A DNA stretch of 25,053 nt from Lachnospiraceae bacterium (lineage in GTDB: Bacteria; Bacillota_A; Clostridia; Lachnospirales; Lachnospiraceae). This document shows, piece by piece, positions 7,286 through 14,910 of this stretch. Under the pieces are notes generated by a model. The model did not search any database. It was not told the origin of the DNA and worked only from the letters and a program-made list of their open reading frames with translations. Where the stretch lies: NCBI GenBank assembly GCA_017416505.1, contig JAFQCI010000180.1:1-25053 (forward strand), given 5' to 3'. The translations under genes were made by a program, and so were the position numbers. The stretch's first letter is position 1. The number at the start of each line of letters is the position of its first letter.

Positions 7286-7813
7286 ATGAGAAAAGATACT
7301 ATAGTAATTTACAATTCACAGACTGGATTTACAAAAAAATATGCACAGTGGATTAGTGAAGCTTTAGAATGTGAATGTGTTGAATTTTCTGAGGCTAATA
7401 AGATGAATTTTGAGCAGTATGAAACAATAATATTTGGTGGATGGGCATGTGCAGGAGGAGTTAGTAAAATCAAGTGGTTCAAGAGTAATTTAAAAAAATG
7501 GGATAATAAAAAATTGGCTGTATACTGCGTAGGCGGAAGTCCTATAGAAAATCCTGAAATAGAAGTGGCTATGAAAAGCTGGTTTACCGAAGAGGAACAT
7601 CAAAAGGTAAAATCATTTTATTGCCCGGGTGGCTTTAATTATGAGAAAATGTCGGGTTCTTCGAAATTGATGATGAAAATGTTTATAGGTGCATTGAAAG
7701 CAAAAAAAGACAAGACAGAGGCAGAGAAAATTCAGATAGAAATGATTTCCAAATCGTATGATATCAGTGATAAGAAGTATATCGAACCTATTGTGAAGTG
7801 GGCAACTCATTAA
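7286..7813 (+). CDS. Flavodoxin-domain protein
   Basis: ATG 7286 follows GGAGG; an in-frame ATG at 7271 overlaps that site. The 175-residue product opens with IVIYNSQTGFTKKYAQWI, the FMN phosphate loop (S/T-x-T-G-x-T) of flavodoxins and HemG-like proteins. It continues with ETIIFGGWACAGGVSKIKWF and AVYCVGGSP, the second and third flavin-side loops. It probably works as an electron carrier or FMN-dependent reductase in the cytoplasm. Coupling to a MarR gene suggests a detoxification or redox-stress job, which is inference. Confidence 0.8.
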   Translation: MRKDTIVIYNSQTGFTKKYAQWISEALECECVEFSEANKMNFEQYETIIFGGWACAGGVSKIKWFKSNLKKWDNKKLAVYCVGGSPIENPEIEVAMKSWFTEEEHQKVKSFYCPGGFNYEKMSGSSKLMMKMFIGALKAKKDKTEAEKIQIEMISKSYDISDKKYIEPIVKWATH

Positions 7814-7895
7814 TTGTGATGTTGGAAACTGAAAATTACAATTTATAAATATTTTATATTAGAATTTGTCACTTCAACAAACTGAAACTTTTAAA

Positions 7896-7934
7896 TTGCC
7901 CTATCCATATTATTAAATGGACAGGGCAAATTTT
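7896..7934 (+). terminator. Terminator hairpin between convergent genes
   Basis: TTGCCCTATCCA (7896-7907) pairs with TGGACAGGGCAA (7918-7929) with one mismatch, followed by TTTTAT. It can end transcription from the flavodoxin gene and, less clearly, from the exporter gene on the other strand. Confidence 0.75.
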
Positions 7935-8002
7935 ATGGCAATTTGCAAGCATCTCGCCCTTAAATTTTTCATTAAATTTGAAATGAATTTAGAAAGGTAA
8001 TT

Positions 8003-9688
8003 TTATTGCACATTAGAATTATACAATTCTATAAAATAGGCATCTGTTCGCATTAGTTCTTCAAAAGTCCCTTGTCCAACAATCTTCCCATCCCTAAAAA
8101 GAATAATTCTATCAAAACCGGCAATGGAATTTAATCTGTGTGCAATTGCAATGACAGTCTTCTCTTTCAGTTTTTGGATAACTGCTTTCATTACATTTTC
8201 TTCCGTTAAATTATCCATTGCAGATGTTGCTTCATCTAAAATGACAAGTTCAGAGTCTTCAAACCACAAACGTGCTAATGCAAGCCTTTGCTTTTCGCCA
8301 CCTGATAAACAAGTGCCTTTCTCACCTATTTCAGTATTTAAGCCTTCGGCAAGATTCTCAATGAGATAAGATAGTTGCACTTCACTCAATGCCCAGAGCA
8401 TCTGCTCTTCCGACACATTTTTCGCAAATACTAAATTTTCTTTTATTGTCCCATCAAAAATAGGCGCATCCTGTGATATGTAACTAACTCTATCATACAA
8501 CTCATTAAGGCAAATATCACTTAGCTCCATATCTCCTAAGCGAACTTCTCCTTTATTGTACTTAAGTAACCCCAATAATATCTTAATCAAGGTGGATTTG
8601 CCGGAACCACTTTCTCCTACAAAGGCTATTTTTTCGCCTTTTTTAATGGATAAACTCAAATCATCAATAATGATTCGCTCCTCGTATTGGAATGATAAGT
8701 TTTTAATTGTTATTTCGCCAATATCAGTATTGATTGTATTACCTTTTATTAATTGCCCGTCATCTTTTACGCTCAAAAATTCTTCAAATCTCCCATAAGA
8801 TGCCTTATCCAATTTATATTGGACATAAAGCACATTAAAAATGGCAATTGGAGTGTAAGCATTTTCAATCAGGGTAATTAGTGCAACTACAGAACCTACT
8901 GTAAGGTTTTGAGTGTTCCATGCGTAAAACAGAATGCCAATATCTAACATCGCTACAAGTAAGGCAAATATTGTAAAGAACGCCTCATGAATCATATTCA
9001 TTTTTACTTTTGATGAAACGATATCTTCTTTGGCATTATGAGTTTTCTTTATTTCATCCGGAAACTGTTTATTCATACGAAATACTAACATTTCCATAAA
9101 GCCTCTGACTAAATAATGATTTAATATTTCTTCACTATTCAAAATTCTTTCTTTTATTTGATAAAGAAACTTTAGTAGAATGTTGGTTATTATAAAAATA
9201 ACCGTATAGCCTACCAGTAATACATAAGTAACTTTTTTATCTATTTTCCAAATAAAGTATATACTAAAAGCAATGGTAGGAAGTAGGTCCCGAATCAAAC
9301 ACAACCAGAAATTGAACAATACATTTCTTCCTGCTGATGAACCATTCTCAATCCTTTGAACAAGCTTACCAGTACCTATTTTCTGATATTCCGTATAATC
9401 TATCATACTTATTTTTCGAAGTGACAAAAGCTTAAAATCCAAATAAATACCATGTTCCAATTTCTTTTTTGGATATTGCTCCAAATAATTCATACAATAG
9501 TTTACCACCAGAACAAGACCATAAATTGCAATTCCTGCAAATGCAAGTGTCCTATCTGCTAATCCATCAATAACCTTTTGGAAATAATCAGCCTTATAAT
9601 TAGCTATAAATGCATTAAATACACCTAATCCAATGTAGACTAATATCCATACTTTATTTTTCTTTAATACTTCTTTCATATAACGCAT
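8003..9688 (-). CDS. ABC-type exporter, fused membrane and ATPase domains (half-transporter)
   Basis: ATG 9688 follows AGGAG. The 561-residue protein has an N-terminal domain with about six hydrophobic segments (residues 10-30, 52-69, 123-147, 153-175, 236-258, 264-288), then a complete ATPase domain. The latter has Walker A GESGSGKST (358-366), Q-loop Gln406, signature LSGGE (461-465), Walker B LVILDE (481-486) and H-loop His517. It therefore forms a homodimer or pairs with a second half-transporter. The family exports drugs, peptides or lipids. A leader peptide and switchable hairpins upstream (9690-9829) suggest induction by a translation-targeting antibiotic, as for bmrCD in B. subtilis. 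The drug is not predictable. Confidence 0.9.
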   Translation of the reverse strand: MRYMKEVLKKNKVWILVYIGLGVFNAFIANYKADYFQKVIDGLADRTLAFAGIAIYGLVLVVNYCMNYLEQYPKKKLEHGIYLDFKLLSLRKISMIDYTEYQKIGTGKLVQRIENGSSAGRNVLFNFWLCLIRDLLPTIAFSIYFIWKIDKKVTYVLLVGYTVIFIITNILLKFLYQIKERILNSEEILNHYLVRGFMEMLVFRMNKQFPDEIKKTHNAKEDIVSSKVKMNMIHEAFFTIFALLVAMLDIGILFYAWNTQNLTVGSVVALITLIENAYTPIAIFNVLYVQYKLDKASYGRFEEFLSVKDDGQLIKGNTINTDIGEITIKNLSFQYEERIIIDDLSLSIKKGEKIAFVGESGSGKSTLIKILLGLLKYNKGEVRLGDMELSDICLNELYDRVSYISQDAPIFDGTIKENLVFAKNVSEEQMLWALSEVQLSYLIENLAEGLNTEIGEKGTCLSGGEKQRLALARLWFEDSELVILDEATSAMDNLTEENVMKAVIQKLKEKTVIAIAHRLNSIAGFDRIILFRDGKIVGQGTFEELMRTDAYFIELYNSNVQ

Positions 9689-9689
9689 A

Positions 9690-9806
9690 ACTGTACTCCT
9701 TAATATTTTATATTTCTAATCATTAGGACAGTACAGTCAACGACTGCCAGCAAGTTTCTTTTAACCTCAGCACAATCTGCCAACAGTTTACATCAACTGT
9801 ACTGAG
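9690..9806 (-). promoter_or_regulatory. Translational attenuator upstream of the ABC exporter
   Basis: Four segments in RNA order can form exclusive pairs. A (9806-9798, CTCAGTACA, inside the leader peptide gene) pairs with B2 (9774-9766, TGTGCTGAG). B1 (9786-9779, CTGTTGGC) pairs with C1 (9751-9744, GCTGGCAG) using three G-U pairs. C2 (9737-9726, ACTGTACTGTCC) pairs with D (9699-9690, GGAGTACAGT), which contains the exporter's ribosome binding site. A:B plus C:D hides the site; B:C would release it. This is the erm/cat-type logic, in which a ribosome stalled in the leader exposes the downstream site. C2 can also pair with A, so the switch may be more complex. Confidence 0.6.
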
Positions 9807-9829
9807 TAGTTATCTCGGATAAATTTCAT
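9788..9829 (-). CDS. Leader peptide (13 aa) of the ABC exporter
   Basis: ATG 9829 has the strong site GAGAGGTG seven bases upstream. It encodes MKFIRDNYSVQLM and stops 99 bases before the exporter start. Its codons 8-11 overlap segment A of the hairpin set. The good site, short length and structured spacer are those of a regulatory leader peptide. The sequence does not match a leader I know. Confidence 0.6.
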   Translation of the reverse strand: MKFIRDNYSVQLM

Positions 9830-9899
9830 AACATTTCACCTCTCAAATCAGATATTTCCATTATTTTATCATATCAAGTTCAGATATTCTATCATTCCC

Positions 9900-9965
9900 T
9901 CATTTTCCCGCATTAATTGCTAATTCGTAACATCTTCTTATATACATTTCATGATTAGTATTCAT
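9900..9965 (-). pseudogene. 5' stub of a CMP/dCMP-type (tRNA-adenosine-like) deaminase gene
   Basis: ATG 9965 with a strong GGAGG site begins a frame containing HEMYIRRCYELAINAGK and then a stop. The H-x-M/F-x-x-x-C/A-x-x-L/E-A pattern is the first helix of the zinc-dependent nucleoside/nucleotide deaminase family. The catalytic HAE and PCxxC motifs are missing, so only the first 21 codons remain. It lies 18 bp after the MutS2-like gene and directly before the exporter's leader region, so the exporter module seems to have replaced its 3' part. Confidence 0.6.
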
Positions 9966-9982
9966 ACTTTTTCCTCCACATT

Positions 9983-11884
9983 CTAATCCTCTGACTCTAT
10001 CATAGCATCTGTATATTTTCTTTGCATATCGTGGCGTTTTTTTCGATTTTCGACTGTTTCAAATATAATCGAGAAATCATAATCCTCCGGATAAAGTTCT
10101 GTTGCTGCCACATGTAATTTTACCCGCTTATGATTAATCCAAATTTTTTTATTTGGTAGTTGCACCCTTAATACACCTTTTTCGTTGACAGGTACACACA
10201 CTATCCCTATCTTTTTCTCGGGATAGACTATTACACTATCACCAATTTTATACTTGGTAGTAAGTTCAGTATTCGTTTTTCTGGTTTTCGCTTTCGTAAT
10301 TTTAGTTGTACTTTTCTTAATGATATTCCCTTCCGGATTTTGAAACGAATAAGTCTTTACTGCTTCTTCTCCATATGCAGCACGAATTGCTACTTTCAAC
10401 ATTTCACCAGGCATTCCCAATCTGTCTGCAATATAAAATGCACAACTTTCACCGGCTTCTCCAATTACCATTTGATAAGTAGGGCGTAATGTTTCTTTGT
10501 CAAATGCCATTCTTGCATTGACAATATCCTCTGCATTGGCTGCGTATTCTTTCACCTCCGGATAATGTGTTGTTACCAGAAAAATAGCACCACTCTTTCT
10601 GAGTTCTTCCAATATTGCAATTGCAATCCCCATACCTTCCGTAGGATCTGTACCAGAACCCAATTCATCCATAATCACAAAACTGTCCTTATTTGCTTCA
10701 CTTAAAACTTCCAGCACATTCGTTATGTGTGCAGAAAATGTAGATAGATTCTCTGACAAATTCTGCCCGTCACCAATATCACACAGATACGAACTGTTCA
10801 TACATATATCCGCCTGCTTACATGTGACATGCAAGCCGCATTGTGCCATGATACAATTTAGCATAACCGTTTTAATTGCTACGGTTTTTCCTCCTGTGTT
10901 CGGACCGGTTATAACGATACCCCGTACGTTTTCCCCCACTTCAAACTGCAATGGTACAGCTACAGTCTTATCCATCAATGGGTGGCGCGCTTCCGTCAAT
11001 TTCATTCGACGTTCTGTATTTATCATCGGCTCTACTCCATCCATATCAAGGCTTAATTTACCCTTGGAAAATATAAAATCCAGTTTCTCCATCATTGTCA
11101 AATTTTCATACAACACAGGTGCAGATGATAAAACAAAAGCGGATAAGGTATACAAAATACGATATACCTCATTTTCTTCGCTAATTTTGAGCAATTGCAG
11201 TTCCTCATAGTATTTCGCAACACCTGATGGTTCAATAAAAAGTGTACTGCCTGTAGAAGATTTATCTATAATACTACCGGATATCTTAAGCCTACAATCT
11301 TTTTTCACTGGAAGGCATATTCGCCCATTTCTAAGCGTACAATAATTATCTGCCATGCATTCCTTATTAGAACGCAGAATTTGCTCTGCCTTTTGTTTCA
11401 TCTGCTCTTCACATTTTATGATTTGTTTTCGTATCTGCTCTAATTCTTTTGATGCATAATCATCAACAGCTCCATTCCTGATTTTACTGCATATTTCTTC
11501 ATGTAATTCTGAAAGCAAATCCAGATTTTCGTCATAATAAGCCAGAGAATTTCCGTATACCTTTCCTCTTGCCAGATAATCCTTTAACCTTTTTACTGCA
11601 ACCAAAACTTTTTCTACCCGCTCTAATTGATAGGGTATAAGACAATCTCCCTTTTCTACTATCGTTAGAACCTCTTTTATTTCTGTGATATTTTGTAACG
11701 GCGGAGTTCCTAATTTTTCAATCAGGAACCTGGCATCTGTTGTATCCCTTAATTGTTTTTTTAATTCAGTTTCAGAAAAGTACAAGGTTGCTTCTCTAAT
11801 TCTTTCCTTTGCCCAATCAGTAATTGCTAAATCAGTCCATATATCTTTGACCTTATCAAATTCAATTTGTCTTTCAATATTCAT
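9983..11884 (-). CDS. MutS2-like ATPase lacking the Smr nuclease domain
   Basis: ATG 11884 follows AAAGGAT. The 633-residue protein has the MutS2 order: N-terminal lever/core region, coiled-coil clamp around residues 145-175, then the ABC-like ATPase with Walker A GPNTGGKT (327-334), the ST motif STFSAH (381-386), Walker B VIMDELGSGTDPTEG (403-417) and TTHY (438-441). A KOW-like domain is suggested by KYKIGDSVIVYPEKKIG near residue 547. B. subtilis MutS2 is about 785 residues and ends in an Smr domain; that domain is absent. MutS2 (RqcU) acts on collided ribosomes. The upstream leader/attenuator suggests this protein protects or rescues ribosomes under antibiotic attack; that is inference. 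It lacks the mismatch-recognition domain of true MutS. Confidence 0.8.
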   Translation of the reverse strand: MNIERQIEFDKVKDIWTDLAITDWAKERIREATLYFSETELKKQLRDTTDARFLIEKLGTPPLQNITEIKEVLTIVEKGDCLIPYQLERVEKVLVAVKRLKDYLARGKVYGNSLAYYDENLDLLSELHEEICSKIRNGAVDDYASKELEQIRKQIIKCEEQMKQKAEQILRSNKECMADNYCTLRNGRICLPVKKDCRLKISGSIIDKSSTGSTLFIEPSGVAKYYEELQLLKISEENEVYRILYTLSAFVLSSAPVLYENLTMMEKLDFIFSKGKLSLDMDGVEPMINTERRMKLTEARHPLMDKTVAVPLQFEVGENVRGIVITGPNTGGKTVAIKTVMLNCIMAQCGLHVTCKQADICMNSSYLCDIGDGQNLSENLSTFSAHITNVLEVLSEANKDSFVIMDELGSGTDPTEGMGIAIAILEELRKSGAIFLVTTHYPEVKEYAANAEDIVNARMAFDKETLRPTYQMVIGEAGESCAFYIADRLGMPGEMLKVAIRAAYGEEAVKTYSFQNPEGNIIKKSTTKITKAKTRKTNTELTTKYKIGDSVIVYPEKKIGIVCVPVNEKGVLRVQLPNKKIWINHKRVKLHVAATELYPEDYDFSIIFETVENRKKRHDMQRKYTDAMIESED

Positions 11885-11926
11885 TTTCTTATCCTTTCAC
11901 GTTAAAATGTAGTATCGCCTTAACGC

Positions 11927-11972
11927 AAAAAGACCATAGATACCCTAAGTGCATTAAGATACTATGGTCTTT
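11927..11972 (-). terminator. Proximal intrinsic terminator in the MutS2-like leader
   Basis: On the minus strand AAAGACCATAG (11972-11962) pairs with CTATGGTCTTT, followed by a five-T run (11931-11927). It ends about 40 bp before the start codon. Read-through here would be the control point for expression. Confidence 0.8.
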
Positions 11973-12026
11973 AAATCTCTATATGATCATCCTATATACT
12001 TCAAAGATTCTCGCGAAGCGTTTTTA

Positions 12027-12062
12027 CTTTATAGGAGAATTTCAACGAAAATTCCTATAAAG
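12027..12062 (-). repeat. Long imperfect inverted repeat in the MutS2-like leader
   Basis: CTTTATAGGA(G)AATTT at 12027-12042 is matched by AAATTCCTATAAAG ending at 12062, with one bulged base. It lies between the two terminator-like hairpins and could be a structural part of the switch. Confidence 0.7.
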
Positions 12063-12091
12063 AAAAAATAGCATGACCGTACAGCCATGCT
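12063..12091 (-). terminator. Distal terminator-like hairpin in the MutS2-like leader
   Basis: On the minus strand AGCATGGC (12091-12084) pairs with GTCATGCT (12077-12070) with one weak pair, followed by six or more T (12069-12063). It is a good intrinsic terminator about 120 bp downstream of the leader peptide. Confidence 0.75.
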
Positions 12092-12212
12092 AATATCATC
12101 TATGAAAATATATACCACAATATTAAGCAATTGTAAGGCGAAAATGCTGACAACCTATGTGCCAACAAATGGGCAGACTTCCAGTGTAAAACTAAAAATC
12201 ACCCTGCAATAT

Positions 12213-12251
12213 TTATTTTGCAATTTTCTCCATTACAATAACACTTAACAT
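12213..12251 (-). CDS. Leader peptide (12 aa) upstream of the MutS2-like gene
   Basis: ATG 12251 has AGGAGG seven bases upstream and encodes MLSVIVMEKIAK. It lies just downstream of a near-consensus promoter and upstream of two terminators. Such short, strongly initiated frames before ribosomal-protection, ABC-F and erm genes sense stalled or slowed ribosomes. I do not recognise this exact peptide with certainty. Confidence 0.65.
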   Translation of the reverse strand: MLSVIVMEKIAK

Positions 12252-12278
12252 ACAAAATCCTCCTAAAACTTTTTCTCG

Positions 12279-12307
12279 ATTATACATCCCATTATATAAT
12301 TAGTCAA
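12279..12307 (-). promoter_or_regulatory. Strong promoter of the leader peptide / MutS2-like transcript
   Basis: On the minus strand TTGACT (12307-12302) and a perfect TATAAT (12284-12279) are separated by exactly 17 bp. The leader peptide starts about 28 bp further on. This is the best promoter in the window and would give constitutive initiation, with control placed in the leader. Confidence 0.85.
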
Positions 12308-12378
12308 GCCTTAATTAAATATAAATTATTTTTCTCACATTCCAAACATTTTTTAATTATAGCAATCGTTCGCATCAT
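12304..12378 (-). pseudogene. Short frame with strong ribosome binding site, probably a gene stub
   Basis: Two adjacent ATG codons (12378, 12375) follow AAGGGGG. The 24-codon frame includes the segment IIKKCLECEKNNLYLIKA, and its stop lies in the -35 of the MutS2-like promoter. A strong site in front of a very short frame that ends at a module border resembles the other stubs in this window. It may instead be a small protein with one CxxC pair. The family is not recognised. Confidence 0.35.
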
Positions 12379-12446
12379 TTCCCCCTTTCTATTCTCACTA
12401 GTATTTTTTATTCATTATAAAGTGATTCTTACCATAGACCTAAGTA

Positions 12447-12830
12447 CTAACACAAGGCTGGAATAAACTTTGCAAACAAATATAAGCCTTCTTCCCCGGC
12501 ATTCACCTCATGTTCCATGCCCTTCGGAATTACTGCAATGGTTCCCGGCACATAAGGAATTTCCTTTCCGTCACAAATACATTGTCCAAAACCTTGTACG
12601 ACTTCATGGGTTTCTAATTGTGTTTCATGAATGTGTAGCTTTATACTACAATTTTTCTCGATTCTCACAAGATGATAGCTAAATTCACCTTGAGTTTCTG
12701 CTGCAGTAATTAAATGTTTCAATGATACTCCTGCAAAGGTAGAATGTTTCGACCATTCAATTTCACTGGCTAATTTTCCACCCTCCATAGTAACAATGCT
12801 TCCTTGATTAAATGCTTCAAAAGTATTCAT
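12447..12830 (-). CDS. Cupin-domain protein
   Basis: ATG 12830 follows AAAGGAG; the longer frame to 12908 overlaps the end of the araC-like gene and has no good site. The 127-residue product is a single small beta-barrel. It has the metal-binding cupin motif 1 as HIHETQLETHE (His66, His68, Glu73/His75) and motif 2 as PGTIAVIPKGMEHEV (His107). Small cupins of this type bind a metal and act as isomerases, dioxygenases or sensors; no reaction can be assigned. It follows the AraC-type regulator by 70 bp on the same strand and is likely co-transcribed with or controlled by it. Confidence 0.8.
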   Translation of the reverse strand: MNTFEAFNQGSIVTMEGGKLASEIEWSKHSTFAGVSLKHLITAAETQGEFSYHLVRIEKNCSIKLHIHETQLETHEVVQGFGQCICDGKEIPYVPGTIAVIPKGMEHEVNAGEEGLYLFAKFIPALC

Positions 12831-12900
12831 GATTATCACTCCTTTGTCTTTTTGATAATCATAATGTAATCCACCTTGAAACGATAGGAAAAAATTGCTC

Positions 12901-13632
12901 TTATTCAATCTGCGTAATAGAATTTATGTATTCTTTGGGTGTAATTCCTACAATCTTATGGAAATATTTATTAAAATGACTTTGGTCATAAAATCCCATT
13001 TCCAAAGCAACGTCCATAAGCGGAATTCCCTGTTGTAATAATTTTTGCGCCTTTCGAATCCGATTTTGTATTTGGTAAGAATGAGGTGTTAATCCCACCT
13101 CATTATGAAAAGTACGAATAAAATGATATTTACTCATTTGACTCATTTTTGATAATAAATTGATATCCAATGACTTTTCCGGCTCATTTATTACTTTCTT
13201 TCTGGCTTCTTCCAATGTCCCAAAACACATTTCTTTTCTGCTTGTGTAATTTTCCTGAAGCATTCGATAAGCAGTTTCCATAATAAAAATATATTTTTTG
13301 TCAAAAACATATAAATCAAACATTTCATTCATATTTTCCAACAAGAAAGATGGTATTCTCTTATGCTCTTTTAAAAATTCATCCCCGACACAAACATTCA
13401 ATAAGTATGTTCTTTCATCAGAAATCATCACAGAGTGAACTGCATATCTAGGTATTATGAAATATTCTCCCGTCTTATATTCCATTGTTTCGTTTTCAAA
13501 TTCAACCCTCACAGTTCCGGAAAGTACTATTCCAATAACATTTTTTGAAGAATGATTATGTTTTTCATAGGATATCACAGAATCATGAACTAATATCAAC
13601 TCATAACCCAGGTCAGATATATAATATTTCAT
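12901..13632 (-). CDS. AraC-family transcriptional regulator with N-terminal cupin domain
   Basis: ATG 13632 follows GGGAGGA; the longer frame from 13668 runs through that site. The 243-residue product has an N-terminal cupin sensor (HNHSSKNVIGIVLSGTVRVEF, then GEYFIIPRYAVHSV) and a C-terminal pair of helix-turn-helix motifs. The second HTH contains the family signature DVALEMGFYDQSHFNKYFHKIVGITPKEY. The ligand is probably a small molecule bound in the cupin barrel. The cupin gene downstream is its evident partner. Confidence 0.9.
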   Translation of the reverse strand: MKYYISDLGYELILVHDSVISYEKHNHSSKNVIGIVLSGTVRVEFENETMEYKTGEYFIIPRYAVHSVMISDERTYLLNVCVGDEFLKEHKRIPSFLLENMNEMFDLYVFDKKYIFIMETAYRMLQENYTSRKEMCFGTLEEARKKVINEPEKSLDINLLSKMSQMSKYHFIRTFHNEVGLTPHSYQIQNRIRKAQKLLQQGIPLMDVALEMGFYDQSHFNKYFHKIVGITPKEYINSITQIE

Positions 13633-13785
13633 TTCGTCCTCCCTTATTTCTAACACGAGGTAATCCACATTCGCAAAGCCGGACTATCTGATATCGTCAA
13701 AAAAATGTATTTGCCTCTTTGTCTCACCAATTTTAATCTTTCCATTTTGTTTCATCATCTACAATGAAGCAGTTGTAATGCATGT

Positions 13786-14829
13786 TTATTTTATTCTTCT
13801 TCTCAGCTTTTCTATCAGCTCTTTATTGTCTCGAAAATTCTTTGGAACTTTTAATTTCTTTATGTTAGAATTACTCTTCTTTTCCACCATTCTGGCCCTA
13901 TTCAGTTTTTTATCTGTGACTTTTATGTTTCCATAAATCACAAAAGATCCAAAATGCTCCTCTACCTTTGTGATGGTAAGAATTTCATAGCAGACACTTC
14001 CACGCCAGTTTTGATGGTATGTATGATCCGGATTACCATCCGGTGTCGGTCTTCGGTAACCATATCGATACTGTCCCGGTTCTGTTGAAAAGAAGCTACT
14101 CCAATTTTTAAACAATTTTCCGAAAATATAGATTGCCAGAATAACTTCTAAAATACACCATACAAAAATCACTAAAGGATATTCTCTTGTAATTCCATAA
14201 TCCTTGCAAAGTAAAATAGAGTAATACAACAATACCTCTGCAATAATCTGATACATCATCACATGAATAAAATATGCCGGAAAGGAAAAGGTATAATAAT
14301 TTTTCACTTTCTCTTTCTTTTTAACCATAGAAAATCCGCAGCCTAACATACCACCAACAAATACAGCACAACAAATCATTGCTGATGTTTTGCTTTCAAA
14401 TCCTCTACCCACAGTTATTAAACAAATGGCTGACATAATAGTTGCAATCAAAGAAATGAAACCTATTATTTTGTATATTTTGCTTGTCCTTGCATTGTAT
14501 TTTTCTCTTTTTATTCTTACTGATTCCGGCTCATCCTCGTCTAGTAGCTCAGCAACCTGTTCTTTGGAACGAATTGCTTGCTCTTCGTAAATTTCATCTG
14601 CAATAAAATCAACTATTTTTTTCGCTTCCTGCATAGATATGCCAAAGTGATTCATTCCATTTTTTATTGCAGCCGCTTTATTGTTTGACTTTATGTATTC
14701 CTCCTTTAAATACTGATATTTTTCAGAATTATAAGGATTGCTATTTTTCTTTAATATATAGTTGCAATAACGACATTTATCGTCATTTATGACTTCTTTC
14801 CCACAATTAGGGCAAATTATTGTTGTCAT
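13786..14829 (-). CDS. Zinc-ribbon membrane protein of unknown function
   Basis: ATG 14829 follows GAGGTGA. The 347-residue protein begins with a zinc ribbon (Cys6, Cys9, Cys19, Cys22), then a helical acidic region, then four likely membrane segments near residues 119-141, 149-169, 181-207 and 217-240. The C-terminal third is soluble and ends very basic (KLRRRIK). No catalytic motif is visible. Proteins with an N-terminal zinc ribbon and a few membrane helices are common in Clostridia and mostly uncharacterised. The gene stands alone, with 80-bp and 150-bp gaps around it. Confidence 0.8.
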   Translation of the reverse strand: MTTIICPNCGKEVINDDKCRYCNYILKKNSNPYNSEKYQYLKEEYIKSNNKAAAIKNGMNHFGISMQEAKKIVDFIADEIYEEQAIRSKEQVAELLDEDEPESVRIKREKYNARTSKIYKIIGFISLIATIMSAICLITVGRGFESKTSAMICCAVFVGGMLGCGFSMVKKKEKVKNYYTFSFPAYFIHVMMYQIIAEVLLYYSILLCKDYGITREYPLVIFVWCILEVILAIYIFGKLFKNWSSFFSTEPGQYRYGYRRPTPDGNPDHTYHQNWRGSVCYEILTITKVEEHFGSFVIYGNIKVTDKKLNRARMVEKKSNSNIKKLKVPKNFRDNKELIEKLRRRIK

Positions 14830-14910
14830 TTGTTCACCTCATTATTTCTCCATATTTACCTTTTCGAATGTAAAAGTCCTTAAGCAAATTCCACCATAAG
14901 CTTCATTTTG

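Larger units (their letters stand above)
11885..12212 (-). promoter_or_regulatory. Long structured 5' leader of the MutS2-like gene
   Basis: This 328-bp region without a large gene lies between the leader peptide stop and the MutS2-like start. It contains two hairpins followed by U runs (12063-12091 and 11927-11972) and a long imperfect inverted repeat (12027-12062). With the promoter and leader peptide upstream it has the layout of a ribosome-mediated transcription attenuator. The antiterminator pairing could not be fixed by eye. Confidence 0.6.

Noticed and set aside
9983..11884. Canonical mismatch repair MutS
   Set aside because: The mismatch-binding N-terminal domain and the Phe-x-Glu motif are absent; the layout is that of MutS2.
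13650..13745. A 31-codon minus-strand frame upstream of the araC-like gene
   Set aside because: No ribosome binding site, no recognisable family, and it overlaps the AraC ribosome binding region; probably chance.
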